This document shows positions 37,477 to 48,454 of a stretch of 64,000 nucleotides of DNA, in pieces. The position numbers and the translations under genes were made by a program. This stretch comes from Castellaniella sp. S9 (GTDB lineage Bacteria; Pseudomonadota; Gammaproteobacteria; Burkholderiales; Burkholderiaceae_B): the NCBI RefSeq assembly GCF_027257175.1, contig NZ_JAPFGD010000004.1, forward strand, positions 1 through 64,000. The letters run 5' to 3'. The notes under the pieces are model-generated. The model made no database searches. It saw only the letters and a program-made list of their open reading frames with translations, and was not told where the DNA came from. Within the stretch, counting starts at the first letter, position 1, and each line of letters starts with the position of its first letter.

Positions 37477-38640
37477 ATGATGAGCTTTGAAATGCTGGAT
37501 ACCAGCAGCAACGGCACCGTGATCAAGGTCGTCGGTGTCGGCGGGGCGGGCGGCAATGCCGTGGCCCACATGATCCGTTCGGGCGTGCAGGGCGTGGATT
37601 TCATCTGCGCCAATACCGACGCGCAGGCGCTCACGACCAGCGAGGCGCCCGTGCAGATTCGCCTGGGCCGCACCGGCCTGGGCGCGGGCGCCAAGCCCGA
37701 ACAGGGGCGCGCGGCCGCCGAGACCGCCCGCGAGGAAATCCGCGCGGCGCTCACCGGCGCGCACATGGTCTTCATCACCGCCGGCATGGGCGGCGGCACG
37801 GGCACCGGCGCCGGACCCGTGGTGGCCGAGGTGGCCAAGGAACTGGGCATCCTCACCGTGGGCGTGGTGACCAAGCCCTTCGTCTTCGAGGGCGCCAAGC
37901 GCATGAAGATGGCCGAGGACGGCATCCGCGAACTGGGCAAGCACGTGCATTCGCTGGTGGTGGTCCTGAACGAGAACCTCTACGAGCTGATGGACGATGA
38001 TGCGACCCAGGAAGACTGCTTCCAGGCCGCCGACGACGTCCTGCACAATGCGTGCGCCGGCATCGCCGAGATCATCAACGTCGAGGGCAATGTCAACGTC
38101 GACTTCGAGGACGTCAAGACCATCATGGGCGAACAGGGCCAGGCCATGATGGGCACCTCGGTGGCGGCGGGGGCGGACCGCGCCCGCGTGGCCGCGGAGC
38201 ACGCCATCGCCTGCCCGCTGCTGGAAGGCGTGGACCTGCACGGCGCGCGCGGCATTCTGGTCAACATCACGGCCAGCCGCACCCTGAAGATGCGCGAGAC
38301 CCGCGAGATCATGGACACCATCCGCAGCTATGCATCCGAGGACGCCACGGTGATCTTCGGCACGGCCTACGACGAATCCATGGGCGAGAACCTGCGGGTG
38401 ACGGTGGTCGCCACGGGCCTGGGCTCCGGCAATGCGCGTCCGCAGCTCGTGTCCAACAACGCCGAGGCCCAGCGCACCGGCACGGACAACATGCCTTTGG
38501 CGGGCGGATTCGCCAATACCGACGTGCCGTCGGTGATGCGCAATCCGCGCAGCAACGCCTCGGCCCAGGTGAGGGCGCTCGAGACGGCGGGCATGGATCA
38601 CTTCGACATCCCGGCGTTCCTGCGCAAACAGGCGGACTGA
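37477..38640 (+). CDS. ftsZ: Cell division GTPase FtsZ
   Basis: A 387-residue tubulin homologue that forms the division ring. It has GTP-binding VGVGGAGGNAV (19-29), the tubulin signature GGGTGTG (105-111) and the C-terminal conserved peptide FDIPAFLRKQ that contacts FtsA and ZipA-like partners. The ATG doublet is preceded by GAGGGAG. The 79-bp gap before it is AT-richer than its surroundings and may hold an extra ftsZ promoter, though none is convincing. Confidence 0.97.
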   Translation: MMSFEMLDTSSNGTVIKVVGVGGAGGNAVAHMIRSGVQGVDFICANTDAQALTTSEAPVQIRLGRTGLGAGAKPEQGRAAAETAREEIRAALTGAHMVFITAGMGGGTGTGAGPVVAEVAKELGILTVGVVTKPFVFEGAKRMKMAEDGIRELGKHVHSLVVVLNENLYELMDDDATQEDCFQAADDVLHNACAGIAEIINVEGNVNVDFEDVKTIMGEQGQAMMGTSVAAGADRARVAAEHAIACPLLEGVDLHGARGILVNITASRTLKMRETREIMDTIRSYASEDATVIFGTAYDESMGENLRVTVVATGLGSGNARPQLVSNNAEAQRTGTDNMPLAGGFANTDVPSVMRNPRSNASAQVRALETAGMDHFDIPAFLRKQAD

Positions 38641-38705
38641 GCGGCTTTCCGCACAGTCCCCTCTCACATATCGCGGCCCGCCGCTCGCGGCGGAATGCAG
38701 CGGCC

Positions 38706-38741
38706 GGCACGCGCGCCCCTTCCCCTGGGGGTGCGCGTGCC
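38706..38741 (+). terminator. Long GC-rich hairpin after ftsZ, without U tract
   Basis: GGCACGCGC and GCGCGTGCC pair perfectly and the stem extends inward for five more pairs (one G-U), 14 bp in all around an 8-base loop. No T run follows. It may mark the end of the cluster transcript, stabilise its 3' end, or work with Rho. Confidence 0.4.
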
Positions 38742-38796
38742 CACGCCTTCATGCCGTAACATCCGGGTGCTTCATGATTAAAAAAAACATAGTGGT

Positions 38797-38818
38797 AAAC
38801 CCGGGTTTTGGTTACAAT
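38797..38818 (+). promoter_or_regulatory. Probable lpxC promoter with a 12-bp palindrome
   Basis: TACAAT (38813-38818) is a strong -10, about 63 bp before lpxC, but the matching -35 region is poor. The perfect palindrome AAACCCGGGTTT (38797-38808) fills the spacer, a position where a bound protein would block or remodel the promoter. A run of seven or eight A lies just upstream (38780-38788). Confidence 0.5.
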
Positions 38819-38880
38819 GCATCGGTTTAGCGGATGGGAGGCCTTGCCTGCCGTCCCCCTGCAATTCATCGGCTGCTTCC

Positions 38881-39801
38881 ATGCTTCTTCAGCGCACCAT
38901 CAAACAAGCGATTTCCACCAAAGGCGTCGGCCTGCATTCCGGCCGCCGGGTGGATATCACGTTGCGCCCCGCACAGCCGAACACCGGCATCGTGTTCCAT
39001 CGGGTCGACCTGCCCCAGGTCGTCGACCTGCCCGCGCGCGCCGATGCGGTGGGCGACACGCGCATGGCCTCCGTGCTCCAGCAAGGCGATGTGCGCGTAT
39101 CGACGGTCGAGCACCTCATGTCGGCCCTGGCCGGCCTGGGGGTGGACAACCTGCACGTGGACCTCAATGCCGAGGAAGTCCCCATCATGGACGGCAGCGC
39201 GGGCACCTTCGTGTACCTGCTGCGTTCCGCCGGCCTGCAGGAGCAGGCGGCGCCCAAGCGCTTTCTCCGGGTGATCCAGCCCGTCGAGGTGCGCGAGGGC
39301 GAGGGCGACCAGCAAAAATGGGCCCGGCTCGAGCCCTACGACGGCTTCGCGCTGTCGTTTTCCATCGATTTCCGGCATCCGGCCATCGACTCGACGGCCA
39401 ATGTGGCCGAGGTGGACTTCGCCCGCGATTCCTACGTCAAGACCATTGCCCGCGCCCGCACCTTCGGTTTCGCCAGCGAGGTCGAGGCGTTGCGCTCGAT
39501 GGGCCTGGCGCGCGGCGGCAGTCTCGACAATGCGATCGTGATGGACGAGTACCGCGTGCTTAACGCCGACGGCCTGCGGTATGCCGATGAATTCGTCAAG
39601 CACAAGATCCTCGACGCGATCGGCGACCTGTACCTGGCCGGCAAGCCCCTGGTGGCGCGCTACGTCGCCTGCAAGTCCGGCCATGCCATGAACAACCAGC
39701 TCGTCCGGGCGCTGCTGGCCCGGCAGGATGCCTGGGAACTCGTCACCTACGAGTCGCCGGCCGCGCCGGCCGCCTTCACCCGCGACTGGCAACTGGCCTG
39801 A
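38881..39801 (+). CDS. lpxC: UDP-3-O-acyl-GlcNAc deacetylase
   Basis: A 306-residue zinc amidase performing the committed step of lipid A synthesis. Zinc ligands are H79 ([10 protein letters not shown]), H238 ([14 protein letters not shown]) and D242, with catalytic E78 and H265 (SGHAMNN). Normal length. It stands after the division cluster, as in many proteobacteria, with its own promoter. Confidence 0.96.
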   Translation: MLLQRTIKQAISTKGVGLHSGRRVDITLRPAQPNTGIVFHRVDLPQVVDLPARADAVGDTRMASVLQQGDVRVSTVEHLMSALAGLGVDNLHVDLNAEEVPIMDGSAGTFVYLLRSAGLQEQAAPKRFLRVIQPVEVREGEGDQQKWARLEPYDGFALSFSIDFRHPAIDSTANVAEVDFARDSYVKTIARARTFGFASEVEALRSMGLARGGSLDNAIVMDEYRVLNADGLRYADEFVKHKILDAIGDLYLAGKPLVARYVACKSGHAMNNQLVRALLARQDAWELVTYESPAAPAAFTRDWQLA

Positions 39802-39805
39802 TCGG

Positions 39806-40282
39806 TCATTGGCGGTGGCGGCGCAGCAGCCGGCCCACCGCGTCGGCCAGCGGTCCCGGCCGCAGCGAGCGGCGCAGGGCTTCGAATGAATCCAGCGCGG
39901 TCTCATCCAGCCCCTCGGCTTGCCGAAGGGCTTGTTTTATCGCCATGCGGCCCAGTCCGGCGTCGATACGCACGACAATGTCCTCAATCCGCCATCCGGC
40001 GGCGCGCAGGTGGGCCGCGACGGAGGGCGCCAACTGGCGCAGGCGGGCCGCATGCGCGGGGCTGGGAACCGAAACCGTCAGGCGCTGTCTGTCAATGAGG
40101 GCTGCCTTGCAGTTGCGCGCCAGGCCGGCGGGCAACACCTGGGCCAGCAGCGCCTCCGCGGCCATCAGGCGGCGGGCGGTGTCGAGCAGGCCCGCGCCGC
40201 GCTGGTCGCCCGCCATCCAGTCCAGCAGCGGTGTGCCGGACGCGGATGCTCTGTCGCGGATGGGTCGTGGACCATGGCTCAT
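39806..40282 (-). CDS. DUF721 protein, DciA-like
   Basis: A 158-residue basic protein. Residues about 25-100 form a DUF721 domain (LLAQVLPAGLARNCKAALID, RLTVSVPSPAHAARLRQL). DciA, the best known member, loads the replicative helicase in bacteria lacking DnaC. Proteins at this lpxC-secA locus are often annotated as DUF721 without proof of that role. It is divergent from the M23 peptidase with only 21 bp between starts, so promoters must overlap coding sequence. Confidence 0.78.
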   Translation of the reverse strand: MSHGPRPIRDRASASGTPLLDWMAGDQRGAGLLDTARRLMAAEALLAQVLPAGLARNCKAALIDRQRLTVSVPSPAHAARLRQLAPSVAAHLRAAGWRIEDIVVRIDAGLGRMAIKQALRQAEGLDETALDSFEALRRSLRPGPLADAVGRLLRRHRQ

Positions 40283-40303
40283 GCCGTATCAATTCCTGAA
40301 CTG

Positions 40304-41302
40304 ATGATGATTGCTGCTTTTCTATCCCGCCTGAGACATTCTAACGCCGGGGTGCTCAAGGCTCTGCTGGGCCTGTGTGCGCTGGCCGCCGCAGCCTGGG
40401 GCGGGGCGCAATGGCAGGCGCGCCTGGCCGCTCAGGCCGCGCCCCTGGATCCCGCGCGCCAGCATGCGCTCGCCCAGCGCCTGGACCGGGACGCCACCCT
40501 CATCGACGACAGCATCGCAGGACTGGCGGCCAAGATCGGCGAGCTCCAGGCCCGGCTGATCGCCATGGACGCCGTGCGCCAACGCGTCAGCGACGCTGCG
40601 GGCCTGGCCTACAGCGCCCCTGAGCTCCACACGGCGCCGGACGTGACCGATGCCATGCCGGTCATGGACGATATCCCGCCCGAGTCATCCGAGGACATGG
40701 CGCCGGGGACGGCCGAGGCGCTGGGCCGCAGGATCGATGCCCTGCGCGGGCGCGTGGCGGCCCAGGAGGACGCCTTTTCCCTGATCGATGCGGCGATGTC
40801 CAGCCGCGCGGGCCTCGAGGCCAGCCTGCCCACCCTGATGCCGGTCGACTACCCTTATCTCAGTTCGTCCTTCGGCTGGCGCCGCAATCCGGTCAGCGGC
40901 CGCCACAGCATGCACGAAGGCCTGGATTTCGTCGCGCCCCGCGGAACGCCGATCCGCGCCGCCTCGGGCGGCCTCGTCCTGCGGGCCCGCAGCGTCCGTG
41001 GCTACGGCAAGATGGTCGAGATCGACCACGGCAACGGGCTGACCACGCGCTATGCGCACGCCTCGTCGCTGGCGGTGCGGCCAGGCGACCTCGTGCGCCA
41101 GGGGCAATTGATCGCGCGGGTGGGCAACACCGGCCGCTCGACCGGCTCGCATCTGCATTTCGAGGTGCGCATGGCGGGGTACCCTCTCGATCCCACGCTT
41201 TTCCTCGGGGCGCCGGCGGATCGGCCCGACCTGCGCCTGGCCCATTCCGGCCCACCGGCCGATCCGGGGACGTCCCATGCGACGGCATCCCAGCTGCGTT
41301 AA
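40304..41302 (+). CDS. M23 family metallopeptidase, membrane-anchored
   Basis: A 332-residue protein with one N-terminal helix (about residues 12-32), a helical region (about 40-180) and a C-terminal LytM/M23 domain. The zinc site is complete: H in RHSMHEGLDF with its following D, and HLHFEVR near residue 287. Such enzymes cut peptidoglycan cross-links or regulate those that do. Start at the ATG doublet 40304-40309 is uncertain; an upstream in-frame ATG at 40274 would lie inside the divergent gene. The nearness of secA and division genes fits cell-wall work. Confidence 0.88.
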   Translation: MMIAAFLSRLRHSNAGVLKALLGLCALAAAAWGGAQWQARLAAQAAPLDPARQHALAQRLDRDATLIDDSIAGLAAKIGELQARLIAMDAVRQRVSDAAGLAYSAPELHTAPDVTDAMPVMDDIPPESSEDMAPGTAEALGRRIDALRGRVAAQEDAFSLIDAAMSSRAGLEASLPTLMPVDYPYLSSSFGWRRNPVSGRHSMHEGLDFVAPRGTPIRAASGGLVLRARSVRGYGKMVEIDHGNGLTTRYAHASSLAVRPGDLVRQGQLIARVGNTGRSTGSHLHFEVRMAGYPLDPTLFLGAPADRPDLRLAHSGPPADPGTSHATASQLR

Positions 41303-41395
41303 ACTGCATCGTTTACCTACGGTCGCCGCCGGGCGGCCGTGTCCATACAACCGGGCTTCGCGGGATCGTTCCAAGGCCCGAATCGATGACACGAC

Positions 41396-44173
<2,778 letters not shown>

Positions 44174-44194
44174 TGTCTGGATTCTGCTTGGATG

Positions 44195-44222
44195 ACGGGG
44201 GCTGCGGCCCCCGTTTTCTTTT
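44195..44222 (+). terminator. Rho-independent terminator after secA
   Basis: ACGGGGGC, loop TGCG and GCCCCCGT form a perfect 8-bp stem followed by TTTTCTTTT. It ends the secA transcript 22 bp after the stop codon. Confidence 0.9.
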
Positions 44223-44305
44223 GGGCGCCTGGGGCTGAGGCTCGTGTTTGAGGCAGTTTGCTCTTGCGCCGGCCAGCCGCAGGCAGTGCCTGAACCAGGA
44301 AGACA

Positions 44306-45790
44306 TCACAGCAGGAAAATCGTCGCCAGTCCCAGGAACAGGAAAAAGCCCAGCGAGTCGGTCGCGAACGTCAGCAGCACCGAGGATCCCACGGCCGGGT
44401 CCTTGCCGAAGCGGTCGCGCAGCAGCGGGATCAGCACGCCCAGCGCGGCGCCGATCAGCATGTTGCCGACCATCGCCGCCATCATCACGCCGGCCACCGC
44501 GTAGGATTCCGAGATCAGCCAGGCGAAAGTCGCCGCCACCAGGCTGCCGCAGGCACCCACCAGAAACGTCACCTGCAGCTCGCGCTTGACCAACTGCCAG
44601 ATATTGGCGCCCGTCACGCGGCCCGTCGCCATGGCGCGGATGATCATGGTCATCGTCTGGTTCCCCGAATTGCCGCCGATCCCCGCGACGATCGACATCA
44701 GGAACGCCAGGATCACGATGTGGCTGACCGTGTCCTCGAAGCGCGAGGCCACCAGCGATGCGATCGAGGCCGTGCACAGATTGATCAGCAGCCAGGGGGC
44801 GCGGTTGCGCAAGGCGCTGAGCACCGGGGCGAAGATGTCCTCCTCTTGCAGACCGGCGCGCGACAGTTCCTGTTCGTGCGAGTCTTCCTGCAGCACGTCG
44901 ACCACCTCGGCGATGGTCACGCGGCCGACCAGGCGGCCCTGGTCGTCGACCACCGGCGCGGACACCAGGTCATAGCGCTCGAAGGCGCCGGCCGCATCGG
45001 CGTCCGAGTCCAGCGGATTGAGGCTGAGGAAATCGGTCTTCATCACGTCGGCGACCAGCGTGTCGGGCTCGCTGACCAGCAGCTTGGACAGGTACAGCGT
45101 GCCGCGCAGGCGGTCGAGGCGATCGACCACGAAGACCTGGTCGGTGTGGTCGGGCAGTTCGTGCAGGCGGCGCAGGTAGCGCAGCACGACCTCCAGCGTG
45201 ACGTCCTCGCGCACCCGCACCATCTCGAAATCCATGATGGCGCCGACCGTGTCCTCGGGATAGCCCATGGCCTCGATCAGTTGGGCGCGCTCGGCGTCGG
45301 TCAGGCCCTTCTGGACCTCGGCGATGACATCGGGGGGCAGGTCCGGGGCGATGTCCGCGATCTCGTCCGCGTCCATGGTCTCGGTCGCGGCGATCAGGTC
45401 CTCGTGGTCCATGGACTCGATCAGCGACTCGCGGACCCAGTCCTCGACCTCCAGCAGCACGTCGGCGTCGTGTTCCTGGCCGACCAGGTGCCAGACCGCC
45501 TGGCGCTGCTGCACGGGCAGGGATTCCAGGATGAAGGCGATGTCGGCGGGGTGCAGCACGTTGACGATCTGGCGGATCTCGTCCTCGTGCTGGCGTTGCA
45601 GCATGCCCTCGAGCAGGTTCGAGGCGTCCTCGTCCTCGTCCACGTTCTGGCGCTGTGCGATCGCGTCCACGACCTCCTGGCGTTTCAGGATGGCCTGGAG
45701 TTCCTGCAGCGCCAGCTGTGCATCCTCCGGATCGAGCCGGCGCGGGATGATCAGCGGGGTGCTCTCCGAACTGTGCTGTATATCCGGCAT
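44306..45790 (-). CDS. mgtE: Magnesium transporter MgtE
   Basis: A 494-residue Mg2+ channel. It has an N-terminal acidic domain (about 20-150, DPEDAQLALQELQ, LHPADIAFILESLP), two CBS domains (about 155-290) that sense cytosolic Mg2+, a plug helix, and five membrane helices (about 305-494). The transport-domain segment GIGGNSGNQTMTMIIRAMA is the selectivity region. It is the last of four minus-strand genes, 13 bp after the thioesterase gene. Confidence 0.94.
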   Translation of the reverse strand: MPDIQHSSESTPLIIPRRLDPEDAQLALQELQAILKRQEVVDAIAQRQNVDEDEDASNLLEGMLQRQHEDEIRQIVNVLHPADIAFILESLPVQQRQAVWHLVGQEHDADVLLEVEDWVRESLIESMDHEDLIAATETMDADEIADIAPDLPPDVIAEVQKGLTDAERAQLIEAMGYPEDTVGAIMDFEMVRVREDVTLEVVLRYLRRLHELPDHTDQVFVVDRLDRLRGTLYLSKLLVSEPDTLVADVMKTDFLSLNPLDSDADAAGAFERYDLVSAPVVDDQGRLVGRVTIAEVVDVLQEDSHEQELSRAGLQEEDIFAPVLSALRNRAPWLLINLCTASIASLVASRFEDTVSHIVILAFLMSIVAGIGGNSGNQTMTMIIRAMATGRVTGANIWQLVKRELQVTFLVGACGSLVAATFAWLISESYAVAGVMMAAMVGNMLIGAALGVLIPLLRDRFGKDPAVGSSVLLTFATDSLGFFLFLGLATIFLL

Positions 45791-45803
45791 GATGGCTCCG
45801 GCA

Positions 45804-46208
45804 TCAGATCGGTGGCAGGGGACGGCTGCGGCGCTGCTCGTCGGTGGCGACGTAGGTCAGCGTCGCCTCGGTGACCTTGACGACCTCGACCGTCAGGCGC
45901 TGGCGCTCGGCGTAGACCTCGACCGATATAGTGATCGAGGTGCGCCCCGTGCGGACGATGTCGGCGTAGAAGCTGAGCAGGTCCCCGACGAACACGGGAT
46001 GCTTGAAAGTGAAGGCGTTGACGGCGACGGTGGCCACCCGGCCGCCGGCGCGCCGTGCAGCCGGGATCGAGCCCGCGATGTCGACCTGCGACATGATCCA
46101 GCCGCCGAAGACATCGCCGTGGATATTGGCGTCGGCCGGCATGGGCATGACGCGCAGCACCGCGTGGCGCTCTGGGGCGGGCAGGGTGTCGAAGATGTCT
46201 CTGGTCAT
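45804..46208 (-). CDS. Acyl-CoA thioesterase, YciA-like hotdog fold
   Basis: A 134-residue single hotdog-domain protein. The motif ADANIHGDVFGGWIMSQVDIAG (split over residues 25-46) holds the catalytic aspartate-containing helix, and GDLLSFYADIVRTGRTS is the usual strand. It hydrolyses acyl-CoA esters in the cytoplasm, normally as a hexamer. Chain specificity cannot be read here. Lies between the M20 and mgtE genes. Confidence 0.88.
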   Translation of the reverse strand: MTRDIFDTLPAPERHAVLRVMPMPADANIHGDVFGGWIMSQVDIAGSIPAARRAGGRVATVAVNAFTFKHPVFVGDLLSFYADIVRTGRTSITISVEVYAERQRLTVEVVKVTEATLTYVATDEQRRSRPLPPI

Positions 46209-46310
46209 GGGGTGGCCTTTCGCAGTGCGGACGCCGGCCGGCGCGGATCTTGGGGCGGGGCCCCCGGGGAAGTCGCCGTATTTTACGGCAAGCCTGGGGA
46301 CGGAACTGTG

Positions 46311-47531
46311 TCAGCCGGGCGGTTGCGGCCGGCGGCGTGCGAGCCAGCGGCGCGCGAGCATCACCCAATAGGCGGCGCCCAGCGGGATTAGGGCGTCGTT
46401 GAAATCGTAGCTGCCGTTGTGCAGGGTGCAGGGCCCCAGGCCGTGGCCGGCGTCGCGGTGGTCGCCGGAGCCGTTGCCGATCCAGACGTAGCAGCCGGGG
46501 CGGGCCTGCAGCATGAAGGCGAAATCCTCGGCCCCCATGGAGGGCCGGACATCGGTCTGGACGTGTTCCGCGCCCACGAGTTCGCGCAGAACCTCGGCGC
46601 AGAAGGCGGACTCGGCGGGATGGTTGACGGTGGCGGGATAGCGGCGGTCGAAGCGGAACTCGGTCGCGCAGTCCAGGGCGTCCCCGATCCCGCGGGTGAT
46701 CTCGTCCATGCGCGTCTCGATCACGTCCAGCGCGGCCTCGGACAGGGTGCGCACGGTGCCGCGCAGGATAGCCTGGTCGGGGATCACATTGTCCGCCGAG
46801 CCGGTGTGGATTTGCGTGACGCTGATGACGGCGGGCTCGAGCGGATCGAGGTTGCGCGTGATGATGCCCTGGTAGGCCAGGGTGAGTTGGGCGGCGGCGA
46901 CGACGGGGTCCACACCCAGGTGCGGCATGGCGCCGTGGGCGCCCCGGCCGGTGACGACGGCCTCGAAGGTGCTGCTGGAGGCCATGATGGGGCCAGGGGT
47001 CAGGGCGAAGGCGCCCGTCGGGATGCCGGGCCAGTTGTGCATGCCGAACACCGCGTCCATCGGGAACAGCTCGAACAGCCCGTCCTCGATCATGCGCCGC
47101 GCGCCGCCCTGGCCTTCCTCGGCGGGTTGGAAGATCACGTGGACCGTGCCCTCGAACGCACGGTCGAGCGCCAGGTGGCGGGCGGCGGCCAGCAGCATGG
47201 CGGTGTGGCCGTCATGGCCGCAGGCATGCATGACGCCCGGATTGCGGCTGGCGTGCGGGAAGGTGTTGGATTCGGCCATGGGCAGGGCGTCCATGTCGGC
47301 GCGCAGGCCGATCGACCCGCCCGAGGCGCGTCCGGTGATCCGTCCGACCACGCCCGTGACACCGAGGCCGCGATGGGTTTCGATGCCCCAGGATTCCAGG
47401 AGGTCGGCGACGGTATCGGCCGTGCGCACCTCCTGGAAGGCGAGCTCGGGCCAGGCATGGATGGCGCGGCGGACGGCGGTGAATTCCTCGCGCCAGGATC
47501 CCAGGGTGTCGAGGACGTCGTGTGCAGTCAT
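46311..47531 (-). CDS. M20D-family amidohydrolase (hippurate hydrolase-like)
   Basis: A 406-residue metal-dependent amidase. Metal ligands appear in MHACGHDGHTAM (C and H near residues 104-106) and QPAEEGQGGARRM (E near 139), with H near 165 in FGMHNWPG and H near 376 in CTLHNGSYDFND. An inserted dimerisation domain starts around 190 (SSTFEAVVTGRGAHGAMPHL). The family cleaves N-acyl amino acids such as hippurate or indole conjugates; substrate is unknown. Its ATG overlaps the stop of the phosphatase gene by 4 nt, so the two form an operon. Confidence 0.9.
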   Translation of the reverse strand: MTAHDVLDTLGSWREEFTAVRRAIHAWPELAFQEVRTADTVADLLESWGIETHRGLGVTGVVGRITGRASGGSIGLRADMDALPMAESNTFPHASRNPGVMHACGHDGHTAMLLAAARHLALDRAFEGTVHVIFQPAEEGQGGARRMIEDGLFELFPMDAVFGMHNWPGIPTGAFALTPGPIMASSSTFEAVVTGRGAHGAMPHLGVDPVVAAAQLTLAYQGIITRNLDPLEPAVISVTQIHTGSADNVIPDQAILRGTVRTLSEAALDVIETRMDEITRGIGDALDCATEFRFDRRYPATVNHPAESAFCAEVLRELVGAEHVQTDVRPSMGAEDFAFMLQARPGCYVWIGNGSGDHRDAGHGLGPCTLHNGSYDFNDALIPLGAAYWVMLARRWLARRRPQPPG

Positions 47532-48367
47532 AGGTGCTTGGCGATCATGGCGTCGAGGGCGTCGGCGACCTGCGGGTTGGCGGCATAGACGTAGCCGCCC
47601 TCGGGCCAGGGCTGGCGATGGTGGATGTCCTCGCAGACGCCGCCGGCGGCGCGCACCAGCGCGACGCCGGCCGCCACGTCCCAGGGGGACAGCCCCATTT
47701 CCCAGTAGCCGTCGTAGCGCCCGCAGGCGGTCCAGGCCAGGTCCAGGGCCGCCGATCCCAGGCGGCGGACGCCTCGCGTGGCGCCCATGGCCTCGCGCAG
47801 CGTGGGCATGTACTGGTGTTCGAACGAAAAGTCCCGGAATGGAAAGCCCGTGGCCAGGACCGAGTCGCTGAGGTTCTCGGTGCCGGAGCACTGGATGCGC
47901 CGGCCATTGGACCAGGCGCCGATGCCGAGCATGGCGGAGAACAGTTCCTCGCGGTTGGGATCGTAGACCACACCGATCAGCGGGGTGTCGTGCGTCAGCG
48001 GATCGGGGCCGCTCACGGTGGCGCCGGCGTGCCCGACCAGGGCGATCGAGACGGCGTAGTGCGGAATGCCGCTGAGGAAATTGGTGGTGCCGTCCAGCGG
48101 ATCGACATACCAGGTCGCCTGTGCGCCCCGCCGACCGCCGCTTTCCTCGGCAATGATGCCGATGTCGGGCGTGCGCTGGGACAGGATGTCGACAATGGCG
48201 CGTTCGGCCTCGCGGTCGGCCTGGGACACGAGGTCGTTGCGCATCTTGAAATCGATGACCAGGTCCGCCCGGTGCAGGGCGTGGGTCTGTAGAATGGCGG
48301 CTGCGGCGTGCGCCGCGGTCACGGCGGCGTCCATGCAGTCGGCCGACAGGAAATGCGAAGCTTGCAT
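47528..48367 (-). CDS. suhB: Inositol monophosphatase-family enzyme (SuhB-like)
   Basis: A 279-residue Mg2+-dependent phosphatase. It shows the metal-site glutamate in IIAEESGG (near 75), WYVDPLDGTTNFLSGIPHY (about 87-105, the DPLDGT motif) and a C-terminal WDVAAGVALVRAAGG (near 229). It could act on inositol phosphates or related sugars; SuhB also has a ribosome-biogenesis role in E. coli. ATG at 48367 was chosen, with no strong ribosome-binding site. Divergent from mnmC by 87 bp. Confidence 0.85.
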   Translation of the reverse strand: MQASHFLSADCMDAAVTAAHAAAAILQTHALHRADLVIDFKMRNDLVSQADREAERAIVDILSQRTPDIGIIAEESGGRRGAQATWYVDPLDGTTNFLSGIPHYAVSIALVGHAGATVSGPDPLTHDTPLIGVVYDPNREELFSAMLGIGAWSNGRRIQCSGTENLSDSVLATGFPFRDFSFEHQYMPTLREAMGATRGVRRLGSAALDLAWTACGRYDGYWEMGLSPWDVAAGVALVRAAGGVCEDIHHRQPWPEGGYVYAANPQVADALDAMIAKHL

Positions 48368-48454
48368 GGCGTGGGAGGCCCCTGTGCGGCGCCGTCGGGC
48401 CAGGGCGGCCCATGGCGTTCCCATGCATTGTACGTGAGCCCTCGAGGGTCTTGC

